Positions 14,265-22,827 of a DNA stretch of 42,058 nt are shown one piece after another. Position numbers and translations under genes: made by a program. This DNA comes from CBDCWT01 sp965223305 (GTDB lineage: Bacteria > Planctomycetota > Planctomycetia > Pirellulales > Pirellulaceae): positions 1-42,058 of the forward strand of contig CBDCWT010000049.1 of NCBI GenBank assembly GCA_965223305.1, in the 5' to 3' direction. Position 1 is the first letter of the stretch; each line of letters opens with the position of its first letter. Under the pieces are notes generated by a model, which saw only the letters and a program-made list of their open reading frames with translations, was not told where the DNA came from and did no database searches.

Positions 14265-15116
14265 CTAGGTGCTCTCTGTCCACTGTGAATAGCGTTCACC
14301 TTGCTCCAACACCCGATAGTCCTGTCCCAGCCGACCACATGCTTCCACGAACTCTGCAGGGGAGGCTGTGTTGAAGGTGAACATATCGTAATGGCACGGT
14401 ATTACGACTCTGGCCCCAATGTCATGCGCCAGCTGGGCGGCCTCCCGGCCCCACAGGTTACCTGCCACTCGCCGCTCCACAGCTCGACCATTGATCGGCA
14501 AGATGGCAACGTCGATTTTCCACTTCGAAAGTTGCTCTGCCATGTCCGGATATCGAACGGTGTCGCCGCTGTGGTAGATCACCCAATCCCCAAACTCGAC
14601 CACCAAACCTAGATATAGACAGCGGCCTGCCGCATCGCGGCTGATCGACTCGTGGGCCGCTGGAACACCGTGCAGTGTGAATGGGCTCAGCTGAACCGAG
14701 GAGCCGGCATCGATTTCGGTCAGCCGCTCGTTGCCGACCTCCAACCGGTGTGCGGCGAAGTCACGGTTTGCAGCAGGGACGACGATCGCGACGTCCGGAT
14801 TTACCTCAACGAGCGCCCTGAGTGTGGGACCATCGAGATGGTCAGTGTGGTTGTGGCTGGAGGTCACGACATCGATGAAATCGAGTCGCATCGGATCAAC
14901 CACTCGATGCGACATCCGCACATGGGGCTTGTCTGTCTGTGCGTATTTTTCCGTTAGCGAATCAGACAGATAAGGATCGAACAGCAGATGCCGATCGCGC
15001 CACTGGACCAAGCAGCCGCTTTGCCCGAGCCACCAGAGATGAAAAGCATCCCCCGCGGCACGCGCGTCCGCGATGTCGGCCAGCAAAGCGTCGTCGGACT
15101 GTTTAGGTACGATCAT
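14265..15116 (-). CDS. UlaG-like metallo-beta-lactamase-fold hydrolase
   Basis: 283 residues from ATG 15116. The zinc motif is HNHTDH at 88-93 (form HxHxDH), preceded by the LWWLGQSGCLV strand with Ser/Gly typical of UlaG-like proteins. Further metal residues are plausible in VIYHSGDTVRY and in VIPCHYDMFTF near the C-terminus. UlaG opens the ring of L-ascorbate 6-phosphate, but this branch holds many untested hydrolases, so the substrate is unknown. I chose ATG 15116 because it overlaps the previous stop as ATGA. Reading further upstream gives an Arg-rich sequence antisense to nothing useful and overlapping the previous gene. Confidence 0.88.
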   Translation of the reverse strand: MIVPKQSDDALLADIADARAAGDAFHLWWLGQSGCLVQWRDRHLLFDPYLSDSLTEKYAQTDKPHVRMSHRVVDPMRLDFIDVVTSSHNHTDHLDGPTLRALVEVNPDVAIVVPAANRDFAAHRLEVGNERLTEIDAGSSVQLSPFTLHGVPAAHESISRDAAGRCLYLGLVVEFGDWVIYHSGDTVRYPDMAEQLSKWKIDVAILPINGRAVERRVAGNLWGREAAQLAHDIGARVVIPCHYDMFTFNTASPAEFVEACGRLGQDYRVLEQGERYSQWTEST

Positions 15117-16147
15117 CCCGCCAGCTCTTCCCGGATGCGGCGGACGCCGGCCACCAGGTTCGCTAGTTTTTGTTTTGCTGCCCAGCGCGCGGTTTGGCTG
15201 AGCCCGCAATCGGGAGCCAGAGCCAAACGCTCGGCCGGTGCGTATTGGAGACAGAGGCGCACACGGTCCGCGATATCGTCGACCGTTTCGATGTAGTAGC
15301 TCTTCACATCCACGATTCCCACGGCGACGTCCTTGACGTCTGCGATTTGGCTGATGAGCTCTATTTCGGCGAACTCGCGGCTGGCCATTTCCACGTGGAT
15401 TTCGTCGACGTCGAAAGCGAGGAAGTCGGGAAACATCGGCGCGTAACGGCGCGGCCCGACCGCATGGCCTTTGAAGTTGCCGAAACAGAGATGAGTCGAC
15501 AGTCGGCACTTGCCGACTACTGGGGCTACAGTCCGATTGAAAATGTCGACCAGCCGCCCGCGATCCTCACGGTACGCATAGCAACTCATCGACGGTTCGT
15601 CCACCGTCAACTCGCCGCAGCCGGCTGCCACCAGCGCCACCAGCTCGTCTTGGACCAACGGCAGAAGCGCTTCGGTCAAGGCGTAGCGGTCTTCATACTC
15701 GCTGTTCGGCAGCAGGCGGCCGCTCATCGTGTAGGGGCCGGGTACGCTCGCCTTGAGCGTCGGGCCTCCAGGTGCCAACCGCTGTAGCCTGCGAAACTCG
15801 TCGACAGCCCCCAGCCCCCGTGGAGCGCGCAGCGGACCGGTGACAAGGTGTTTCCCCCGCTGGTCGTGCGCTGGTGGGCCGAACTGCCGCGGTGTAGCGC
15901 CCTCCAGCTCGATTCCCTCCAAAAAGCCATAGAAGGAGAGGTTAAAGTCGAGACGAGTCTGCTCGCCATCAGAGATCACATCGAGGCCTGCTGCCGCCTG
16001 GTCTGCGACGGCAACCGTCACGGCATCTTCCTGAAGTTCTTCGAGGTCCGCACTGCCGAATCGATCCAAATGCTGTTGGGCGAACGCGAGCCATCCGGGA
16101 AACGGGTAGCTGCCGATGACGGTCGTGCGAAGAGGTACGGGTTGCAT
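15113..16147 (-). CDS. MetE-like (cobalamin-independent methionine synthase family) methyltransferase
   Basis: 344 residues, comparable to the C-terminal catalytic barrel of MetE alone; the N-terminal half is absent. Family marks are TTVIGSYPFP at the start, DGEQTRLDF, VPGPYTMS, ELTVDEPSM, and the zinc ligands THLCFGNF (His, Cys), HVEMASRE (Glu) and APDCGLSQT (Cys). Short forms of this family occur in archaea and many bacteria, and several accept alternative methyl donors. Whether it makes methionine or transfers another methyl group is not clear. It lies between the SIS-domain gene and the metallo-hydrolase, overlapping the latter by four bases. Confidence 0.88.
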   Translation of the reverse strand: MQPVPLRTTVIGSYPFPGWLAFAQQHLDRFGSADLEELQEDAVTVAVADQAAAGLDVISDGEQTRLDFNLSFYGFLEGIELEGATPRQFGPPAHDQRGKHLVTGPLRAPRGLGAVDEFRRLQRLAPGGPTLKASVPGPYTMSGRLLPNSEYEDRYALTEALLPLVQDELVALVAAGCGELTVDEPSMSCYAYREDRGRLVDIFNRTVAPVVGKCRLSTHLCFGNFKGHAVGPRRYAPMFPDFLAFDVDEIHVEMASREFAEIELISQIADVKDVAVGIVDVKSYYIETVDDIADRVRLCLQYAPAERLALAPDCGLSQTARWAAKQKLANLVAGVRRIREELAG

Positions 16148-16185
16148 GAGTGATTGGGAAAACGAATGGTGGGGGTCTCGATATG

Positions 16186-16995
16186 TCAGGGTGGACTTTG
16201 CCTCGAACCGCTGTCTTCTCCAAGTGATTCGAACAGCACCGACACGCGTCGAGCATGCTCGTCGTAGGCTGCCTCGAACAGTTCGCCAGAGCGTTCCTTC
16301 CCCGCGACGGCGGCTGCGGTGAGTACCTGCGGTGGCTGACCTCGCTCAACTAACCGCGAGGCAACTTCCGCTTTCAGCGCGTTGACCAGGGCACAACCAG
16401 CGACCGTCGAGCCAGGACTGACCGGCGTGTCGAGTCCCTGCAACGCGACCATCGCGTCTCCGACGGGGACTCCCGTATCCAGGACCAAGTCGGCGACGTC
16501 CGTCAGCTTTGTGCCGGCGGGGTGGTTGCTTGAGCAGGCCGCACTATGCTGCAGGCCGACGATTGCGACGACCTTGACGCCGCGTTGTCGGAGTTGCTGT
16601 GCCATCTCGATGGGTACGATATTGCACCCGCTCGACGAGATCACCAGTGCTGCGTCCTGCGAGGAGATGTCGAAATTGCGAAGAATCCGCTCTGCCAGGC
16701 CGGGCGTGTTTTCCAAGAACATCGCTTGGCGTTGCCCGTTACTGCCTACGACGGGATTGTGAAAGGTCAGCGACAGCTCGACGATGGGATGGAATCCGGG
16801 AAAGGACCCATACCGGGGCCACATCTCCTCGACCATGATTCTGCTGTGGCCTGCTCCAAATAGATGCACGACTCGTCCGGCCAGAATCGACTGTGCGAAC
16901 CACTCTGCGGCCCGTTCGACTTGCCGTTGTTGGCTGCGCGCCACGGACAACAGCTCGAGGCAGTGATCGAAGTAGCGTTGAGCTGGTGAGTTCAT
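16186..16995 (-). CDS. SIS-domain sugar-phosphate-binding protein (UPF0309-like)
   Basis: 269 residues. The SIS fold is shown by VHLFGAGHSRIMVEEM at the start of the domain and VISSSGCNIVPIEMAQ with a Ser-rich phosphate loop, then VVAIVGLQHS. It resembles the UPF0309 group of predicted sugar isomerases with HSRIM after the glycine loop. Typical SIS members bind or isomerise sugar phosphates. The C-terminus continues into a helical region with KERSGELFEAAY. It overlaps the previous SDR gene by four bases (ATGA). A role in sugar metabolism is likely but the substrate is unknown. Confidence 0.85.
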   Translation of the reverse strand: MNSPAQRYFDHCLELLSVARSQQRQVERAAEWFAQSILAGRVVHLFGAGHSRIMVEEMWPRYGSFPGFHPIVELSLTFHNPVVGSNGQRQAMFLENTPGLAERILRNFDISSQDAALVISSSGCNIVPIEMAQQLRQRGVKVVAIVGLQHSAACSSNHPAGTKLTDVADLVLDTGVPVGDAMVALQGLDTPVSPGSTVAGCALVNALKAEVASRLVERGQPPQVLTAAAVAGKERSGELFEAAYDEHARRVSVLFESLGEDSGSRQSPP

Positions 16996-17792
16996 GTTGG
17001 GAGCTGGCCTTCCGTCACCGACCAGCCGCCGTCGACGGCGAGAACCTGACCAGTCACGAAGCGGGATTCGTCCGACAGGAAGAAGACAACCGCCGCATCA
17101 GCGTCCTCAGGGTGGCCGATCCGTCCACCGTCAAGCGGTTGTTTCGAGGACACGTAACGCATGATTTCCGGGTCATTTGCCGCGCGCTGAGCGAGTGGTG
17201 TATCGACGAGGGCCGGCGCCAACGCGTTGAAGCGAATGTTGTGTCGAGCGTAATAGGCAGCGGCGGCTGTGGTCAATCCGACGGCCGCAGCCTTGGTTGT
17301 TGCGTAGGCGTGCGTGGCAAAGTAGTTGGGTGAGGCGGACCACGCTAATACCGAAGCCATGTTGAGAACGCTGCCGCCGCTCTCTTGTTGTAAAAAGTGG
17401 CGGACGGCCGCCCGATTGGAATAGAACAAAGCGTCGAGGTTCAACTGCTGCGTAAAGGCCCATCCTTCGTCACTGATGCTGTCGAGCGGACCATCTCCTT
17501 TAGAACGACCGCTGCCGCCAGCGACGTGATAGAGACCGTGAAACCCTCCGAATTGACGGTGGGCGACGGCGATCGCATCCTCGCTGGTCGTAGGCTGGGT
17601 GGCGTCACCGACAACCGCTCGAACTTGCCCTCCGAGCTGTTGTTCCGCGGCTTGGCACTTCGCGGCATCCCGGCCCACGACCACCACCGCAGCTCCTTCC
17701 CTGACGCATGCCGCAGCCGACGACAACCCTAACCCAGATGTTCCGCCGATGATGACCAGCACCTTGTTGTTCAATCGTGGAGTGTGATTCAC
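16992..17792 (-). CDS. Short-chain dehydrogenase/reductase (SDR)
   Basis: 266 residues, the normal classical SDR length. The cofactor loop GGTSGLG is near residue 17, an acidic/Arg pattern VVGRD follows the second strand, and the NNAG-like position reads HVAGGSG. The catalytic set is a Ser after LNMASV and the YATTK motif (Tyr, Lys). The C-terminus FVTGQVLAVDGGW is standard. Arg after the second strand hints at NADP(H), but this is weak. It starts 9 bases after the TPR-protein stop and overlaps the SIS gene, so it belongs to the same transcript. The sugar-like neighbours suggest a sugar or polyol oxidoreductase, as an inference. Confidence 0.92.
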   Translation of the reverse strand: MNHTPRLNNKVLVIIGGTSGLGLSSAAACVREGAAVVVVGRDAAKCQAAEQQLGGQVRAVVGDATQPTTSEDAIAVAHRQFGGFHGLYHVAGGSGRSKGDGPLDSISDEGWAFTQQLNLDALFYSNRAAVRHFLQQESGGSVLNMASVLAWSASPNYFATHAYATTKAAAVGLTTAAAAYYARHNIRFNALAPALVDTPLAQRAANDPEIMRYVSSKQPLDGGRIGHPEDADAAVVFFLSDESRFVTGQVLAVDGGWSVTEGQLPT

Positions 17793-17801
17793 AAGGTCGG
17801 C

Positions 17802-20528
17802 TCAGCTGGCATTCTGCGCGTGCTGAAATCGGTCTAGCTGCTGCTGAAAGAACTCGTTGTGGGGCTCTAGCTGCAGGCATTGCCGTGCACACTCGATCGC
17901 TTCCTCGTACTCGCCGCGCCGAAAATGAACTTCTCCCAGTGTATCCAAATAGGATGCGTTGCGAGGGGAGAGTTCCAACGCGCGCTGCACATGCGTCAAC
18001 GCGACGTCAAGTTGCCGGTTGCAGCGCGCACAGAGCCAGGCCAGGTTGTTGTGGTGCAAAGGGCTGTCGGGAAACTCGGCGCAGATGTTGCGCACGAACT
18101 GGAAGTAGTCGTCGAACAATTGGTCAGCGTCAGCTTGCTGACCCGCTTGTTCCAGCTGTGGAACCAGGTGCTCAGCTAGTTCGATGTTGCCCGGCATAAA
18201 AGCGCGGCTCAGCTTGATTTCGCGGCGTGCCAGTTCGATCTGGCCGTCGCTCAGATAGGCTTGTGCCCGGGTCTTGTGCAGGATGTGCGGTGTGTGGAAG
18301 TAGCCTCTGTAGGTTGGTATCCACAACGGCGCCTCGAGGCAGCTAAGGTGCATGATCTCCCAATAAGCGGCGCGGCCCAGTGTGTCGCCGGCCAAGGAGT
18401 TCCCCACGTTCTGCGCCGCGTCTACCAAGGCCGTGTCCTTGAAATTGTTCTTGAGCGACACGAGCGATTCACCCGACCGCAGAATCAAACGCCACTGCTC
18501 AACCGCCTCGGCCCTCAGACCGCGCTCTTTCAGCCCCGCTGCCAGTTGGCGACGGGTCGTCGAGTTGGCCAGCGGCAGCAGCAACGCTAGGTCGATCTCT
18601 GCTTGCCCCGCGTCCGGCCGGCCGTTCTGCTTCAACGAATAGCCATAACAGTAACGCGCCAGACAAGATTCGGGATCCAAGCTGCGGGCCTTCTCATACC
18701 AGCGAGCTGCAGTCACCCAGTCTTCCTCGCGCGCGGCGATGTCGCCTAGCCGGAGTGCAGCTTCCGAGCTGGACGCCGCCGCAATTGTCAGGTAGTCGAT
18801 CACCAAGTCCACACGACCGGACGTCTTGCAGGTCTCCGCGATCGCCAGTAAACACCTGTTGCGTTCTACGGGTTCTAGGCGCTCCGCATACTTGGCCGCG
18901 GCGGCAGCCAGCTCGACTAACTGCTGGTCGGACCCCTCGGTCCATTCTCCCCGCAGGGCTCTACCCGTTCGTAACAGAGCCTGGAACTTGGGCAGCTCTT
19001 GCGCGTGTTGGAAATAGTCGAACCAGACGCGTGCCTGTTCGCCGTGCCGCGGGAATAGTGTCGGCAGGGGATCAGGGTACTTTCCCTTGTCCAAGATGAT
19101 CGCTGCGTGCCGGCAGGCTTGCTCCCAGAGCCCTGCGCGGTATTCGGCCTTGCAAATGTCCAACAGTCGAGCGCTGCCACGTTCGTGCTGAACGGCTTTA
19201 CTCAGGATTTCGAAGCCACGCAGCCCCTGCTCCTGCTCGCCCAGCTGATAAAGCGCACGGGCAACCTGGATAGCCAGCTCGAACCGCCGCGTCGATTGGG
19301 TCTTGGCACCTAGTCTAGCTGCGACCACCTCAAACCACGGTGTGCTGTCACCATGTGGATCCGGCAGCCCGGCCGATCGGAAAGCATCCCGATAACGCTC
19401 CTGGAAGCAGAGCATTTCAAATGCGATTGGCGACCAGCGAGGCCGTAAGACCTCAAGCCCTGCATCGATTTGCTGGTTGATCAGCAGCGCCTCAGCGCAG
19501 TTCCATTCTCGTCCACTATGGACACGCGCAAGCGATCGAATCGACTCGACGTTGCTGTCGAAACCCGCTTTGTCTCCCGCCAGGCGGCAAAAAGCCGCAG
19601 CGTATCCCCGCGCTTCGATGTTCTGAGCAGCACCGTACTCGTCCTTCGCAATCAGCGCCTGCAACGACTTGGCAAGTGCAGGCCAGTCGCGGCGTTCAAA
19701 CAGAATACCGCGCAGCAGATATCCGGCCGGCTCCCCCAGCCGCTCCGCGAACCGAGTAGCTTCGTCCAGGTTGCCTTGAATCCGCCAGAGGTACGTTTGC
19801 TGCTTGAGCTGATCAGCATCGAGTGCCGCGGCGTCGACCGATTTGACGAGCGTCTGGTCGAGCTTTCCCATCAGCAGGAGATAAACCGACCAGTCGCGCA
19901 TGCCCTCGTCCGTGGTCGCCGCTTGCTTCAAAATCGACTCGGCCTGCTCGCTGCGGCTGGACACCAACAGCCAGGGTACCTGCCGTCGCATACTGGCTTC
20001 GATCCGCCGCTGGTGGTCGGGTTCGTCGGCGTCGTCGCGCCATGCCGTGGCCAATGCCAGGAGCCTGTCGACGGATCGGTCTTGCTCCAGCCTCGTCAGA
20101 ACCAACTCGCGAAATTCCATGCGCAGATCGCGGTCGCTGATCTGTTTTAACAGCGTCAGCAACGTCTCGACGCCGCCCTGCTTCGCCAGCCGCTGGTATG
20201 CCTTTCTCTTTTCAGAATGGTTGCCATAGCGAAACTGGTTGATGAGCCTAACTTCATCTGCCGGAGTCTCGGCGAAGATGCCGTAGCTGTAACGCTCCAA
20301 AATCGATCGAGCCCGCAGTCGCACTTCTGGGTCCGGACTGCGAGCGGCGTCTTGAAGCGCAGCGACGGCCGGCTCGCCCACACTCCAAAGCAAATCGGTC
20401 GCCTGCTGCCGTACGCTGAACTCTTCGCTCCCCAGCTGGCGAATCGCCGTTTCGATGGTCTCCACCGTTGCGCTGTCGCCTGCAACTTGGGCAAGCAGCG
20501 TGGCGATAGTGAACGAAATGAGGTGCAT
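17802..20528 (-). CDS. Exported HEAT- and TPR-repeat protein
   Basis: 908 residues. A short N-terminal signal sequence (MHLISFTIATLLAQVAGDSA) indicates export. Residues about 25-140 are HEAT-like (SVRQQATDLLWSVGEPAVAALQDAA; LLTLLKQISDRDLR). The centre is helical with TPR-like pairs. The C-terminus has clear TPRs (EAIECARQCLQLEPHNEFF; ALTHVQRALELSPRNASYLDTLGEVHFRRGEY). Such solenoids bind proteins, so it is probably a periplasmic scaffold. It lies 16 bases after a di-haem protein and 9 before the SDR gene. Repeat boundaries were judged by eye. Confidence 0.85.
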   Translation of the reverse strand: MHLISFTIATLLAQVAGDSATVETIETAIRQLGSEEFSVRQQATDLLWSVGEPAVAALQDAARSPDPEVRLRARSILERYSYGIFAETPADEVRLINQFRYGNHSEKRKAYQRLAKQGGVETLLTLLKQISDRDLRMEFRELVLTRLEQDRSVDRLLALATAWRDDADEPDHQRRIEASMRRQVPWLLVSSRSEQAESILKQAATTDEGMRDWSVYLLLMGKLDQTLVKSVDAAALDADQLKQQTYLWRIQGNLDEATRFAERLGEPAGYLLRGILFERRDWPALAKSLQALIAKDEYGAAQNIEARGYAAAFCRLAGDKAGFDSNVESIRSLARVHSGREWNCAEALLINQQIDAGLEVLRPRWSPIAFEMLCFQERYRDAFRSAGLPDPHGDSTPWFEVVAARLGAKTQSTRRFELAIQVARALYQLGEQEQGLRGFEILSKAVQHERGSARLLDICKAEYRAGLWEQACRHAAIILDKGKYPDPLPTLFPRHGEQARVWFDYFQHAQELPKFQALLRTGRALRGEWTEGSDQQLVELAAAAAKYAERLEPVERNRCLLAIAETCKTSGRVDLVIDYLTIAAASSSEAALRLGDIAAREEDWVTAARWYEKARSLDPESCLARYCYGYSLKQNGRPDAGQAEIDLALLLPLANSTTRRQLAAGLKERGLRAEAVEQWRLILRSGESLVSLKNNFKDTALVDAAQNVGNSLAGDTLGRAAYWEIMHLSCLEAPLWIPTYRGYFHTPHILHKTRAQAYLSDGQIELARREIKLSRAFMPGNIELAEHLVPQLEQAGQQADADQLFDDYFQFVRNICAEFPDSPLHHNNLAWLCARCNRQLDVALTHVQRALELSPRNASYLDTLGEVHFRRGEYEEAIECARQCLQLEPHNEFFQQQLDRFQHAQNAS

Positions 20529-20544
20529 GGACGGACTCGCTCTG

Positions 20545-22419
20545 CTAAAGGCTCTCCAAATAGCCTACCAGATCCGCCATGTCCTGGGGCGAAATCGATT
20601 CGGTGACCCCGTGACCCAAACGCAGCAACAGGTCGCGCAAATCACTGGCCCGATTGTCGTGCAGCAGCCGCCCGCGCTGACTGACGCCCCGTAAGAAGGG
20701 AGGGTTGAAGGACGCATTTCCTACCTCGTCGGAAAGCTCCACATCGAAACTAGCGGTGCTCGTGAAGTTCTCCGGCTCATGACAACTAGTACATTCGTAG
20801 CGGTGAAACAGGTGCCGTCCACGCTGCCAGCCAGGCCTAGCAGAGGCCGCGCCGTGCGGCGCGCGAAAATGAGCGATGCCCGGTGCCGGCTCTAGGGTTC
20901 GCAAGTAGGCCGTAAGGTCGGCAACTTGCTGCTCGGACGGCCGGTCGCCCCGCATGGTCAGCTCGATCGACTTGCGAACTTGATCTGGTAACTGTTCGGT
21001 CTGTCCGTTCCAGGCCCAGGGACCGGTGCCCGCAGTTCCCAGCAGCGAGAGGATTCGCTTGGGTGCACCAAATCCGCCATCACTGAGGTTGTCGCTGAGC
21101 AAGCCGCTGGAATGCCCGTCGGTGTGACAGCTGTGGCAGCTGAACCAGCCGTTGTCCGACAAACCCGCGTCATAGAAGAGTAACTCGCCGCGGCCCGCGG
21201 CAGTCAGTTCTGGCTGTCTTCCCAAAGATATCTCGCTGACCGGTTGGCCACCCTCGACCTCGATGCGGGTGACCGAGTCGCTAAACGTGTTTGCGACCCA
21301 GACGTGCTTCTCGTCGCTCGAAAGCAACAGGTCCGTGGGCCTGCGGCCCACCGGCACCTCCGTGAAGTAGTTCCCACCCCGGTCGCTGACTGCCACTTCC
21401 GCTGTCCCCGAGTAGGAAACCAGCTGCCGTCCTCCCGATGTTAAGACCAGGTCGTTCGGATCTCCCGTGGCATCGTCCGGATGGCCCAGATAATACAAGT
21501 CGCGTGCGGGTGGCCAGGAGTCGGACGAGAGGGCGGCTATCGGCAACGAGCGAATGACGTTGGTCAGCACATCTCCCCAGTGAACGCCACCCAGCGTCGT
21601 TTCCGCATCGCTCTCGAGTTTTTGGTGGGGTATCAACAGTCGCTCACCGGGCTCGTCGACGACCAAGTTGTGAATGTTGTGAGCGTGCAGCATCCGGCTG
21701 CGCAGCAGCTGTCCGGTGGCGACGTCAACAGTCGCCAAACCGCCGCCGAATGCGGCTGCGACGACCAAGGTCTGTTGGTCGGGCAGTAGGCAAAGTGCGC
21801 GGGGAGCGAAGGGCAGGTCGATGGTCTTGGAGAGCGACGGCTGCAAAGGGTCAGTGAGATCGATGACGTTCAGACGCCTGGACCAGAGGGACGTGACAAA
21901 GCAGGCCTGCCTATCTTCCGCCACCACGACTCGTTGCGGATAAGGGCTGATGTCCAGCGTTGCCAGCGGGCTGATCTGGCCGCGGTCGGCACGAAACACC
22001 ACTAGCTGGTGACCGACGTCGTCTAAAGCCAGGTATCGTGCCTCGCGGTCTAGCCGAACGAGGTCCGTCAAATGACCAGCCAGTTTGACTTCTGTCACGA
22101 CACGAGATGTCTGCACGTGAACTGTCGAGATTGTACCGCTCGTCCGATTCGCTACGAGGAGATAGTCACCGCTGGCACTCAACGCCAACGCGACCGGTCG
22201 CCGTAACTGCGCGACTGCGCGGAGATCGGTCGCCGCGCTCGTCTTGGTCAGCACGATCAGGAAAACCGCAGAGGCAGCGAGCAACCAAAAGTTCAACGCG
22301 TGAGGTCGGAGCCCGCAGCGTAAGCGAAGCGGTGCCTTTTCGCAGCCTTGTGGAGCACAAGCTGTCGAATCCGCGTTTTTCGTAACCCGAAGCGTCAGCG
22401 AGGGGAGTTGGTGTACCAT
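20545..22419 (-). CDS. Beta-propeller protein with two c-type haem sites
   Basis: Up to 624 residues. A hydrophobic stretch (WLLAASAVFLIVL, near 45-57) marks a signal or anchor. Next comes a propeller built of YVTN-like repeats (VANRTSGTISTVHV; VWVANTFSDSVTRIEV). Two haem-attachment motifs follow: CHSCH near residue 428 and CTSCH near 543, with Met-rich candidates after. The arrangement resembles di-haem peroxidase or MauG-like proteins fused to a propeller, so electron transfer or oxidation in the periplasm is likely. The first 41 residues come from the repeat array (22309-22800). TTG 22296 is an alternative start giving MNFWLLAAS. It is 16 bases before the TPR-protein gene. Confidence 0.85.
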   Translation of the reverse strand: MVHQLPSLTLRVTKNADSTACAPQGCEKAPLRLRCGLRPHALNFWLLAASAVFLIVLTKTSAATDLRAVAQLRRPVALALSASGDYLLVANRTSGTISTVHVQTSRVVTEVKLAGHLTDLVRLDREARYLALDDVGHQLVVFRADRGQISPLATLDISPYPQRVVVAEDRQACFVTSLWSRRLNVIDLTDPLQPSLSKTIDLPFAPRALCLLPDQQTLVVAAAFGGGLATVDVATGQLLRSRMLHAHNIHNLVVDEPGERLLIPHQKLESDAETTLGGVHWGDVLTNVIRSLPIAALSSDSWPPARDLYYLGHPDDATGDPNDLVLTSGGRQLVSYSGTAEVAVSDRGGNYFTEVPVGRRPTDLLLSSDEKHVWVANTFSDSVTRIEVEGGQPVSEISLGRQPELTAAGRGELLFYDAGLSDNGWFSCHSCHTDGHSSGLLSDNLSDGGFGAPKRILSLLGTAGTGPWAWNGQTEQLPDQVRKSIELTMRGDRPSEQQVADLTAYLRTLEPAPGIAHFRAPHGAASARPGWQRGRHLFHRYECTSCHEPENFTSTASFDVELSDEVGNASFNPPFLRGVSQRGRLLHDNRASDLRDLLLRLGHGVTESISPQDMADLVGYLESL

Positions 22420-22800
22420 GGCAAATTGTTTCCTCGCTTACGCTCTTTGAAGTTGCGCTTTTGGCCCTCGCGTGTGCGAGAGATGTCCGATTTGCCGCGC
22501 TTTTTGTAAACGCGAAGCGTAAGTTTTGAAGTTGCGCTTTTCGCCTTCCTGCAGGCACAAGATAGCGGATTCACCGTGTTTATTCGTAACCCGAAGCGTC
22601 AGCGAGGGGGAGTTGGTGTACCAACGCAAGTCATTCCCTCGCTGACGCTTCGCGCTTCCGATTGGGCCAAGAGCGCAACTTCAAAGAGCGTTAGCGAGGG
22701 GTGTTAGTGCATCGACGAGGTAATTCCCTCGCTGACGCTTCGGGTTACGATTGGGGCGAAATGCGCAACATCAAAACTGACGCTTCGGGCCTCAGACTCG
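22309..22800. repeat. Mosaic array of inverted and tandem repeats
   Basis: Built from a module CGTAACCCGAAGCGTCAGCG-AGGGG and its reverse complement, which occur at 22381, 22585, 22634 and 22725. Two tandem units of 79 bases begin GAAGTTGCGCTTTT at 22449 and 22528. An inverted copy of the CCTCGCTTACGCTCTTTGAA stretch (22432 onward) is at about 22672-22700. There is no spacing regularity of the CRISPR type. The left end encodes the first residues of the propeller protein. A sibling of the 22548-22650 unit lies at 27932-28048. Confidence 0.8.
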
Positions 22801-22827
22801 CGCTGCACGTAGAGCAGCAGATCCGGA

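Noticed and set aside
14265..15509. Longer reading of the UlaG-like gene upstream of 15116
   Set aside because: The extra 130 residues are Arg-rich and overlap the MetE-like gene in another frame; the ATGA overlap at 15116 is the natural start.
22309..22800. Possible CRISPR array
   Set aside because: Repeats occur in both orientations and unequal spacing, there is one 79-base tandem pair only, and no cas gene is near.
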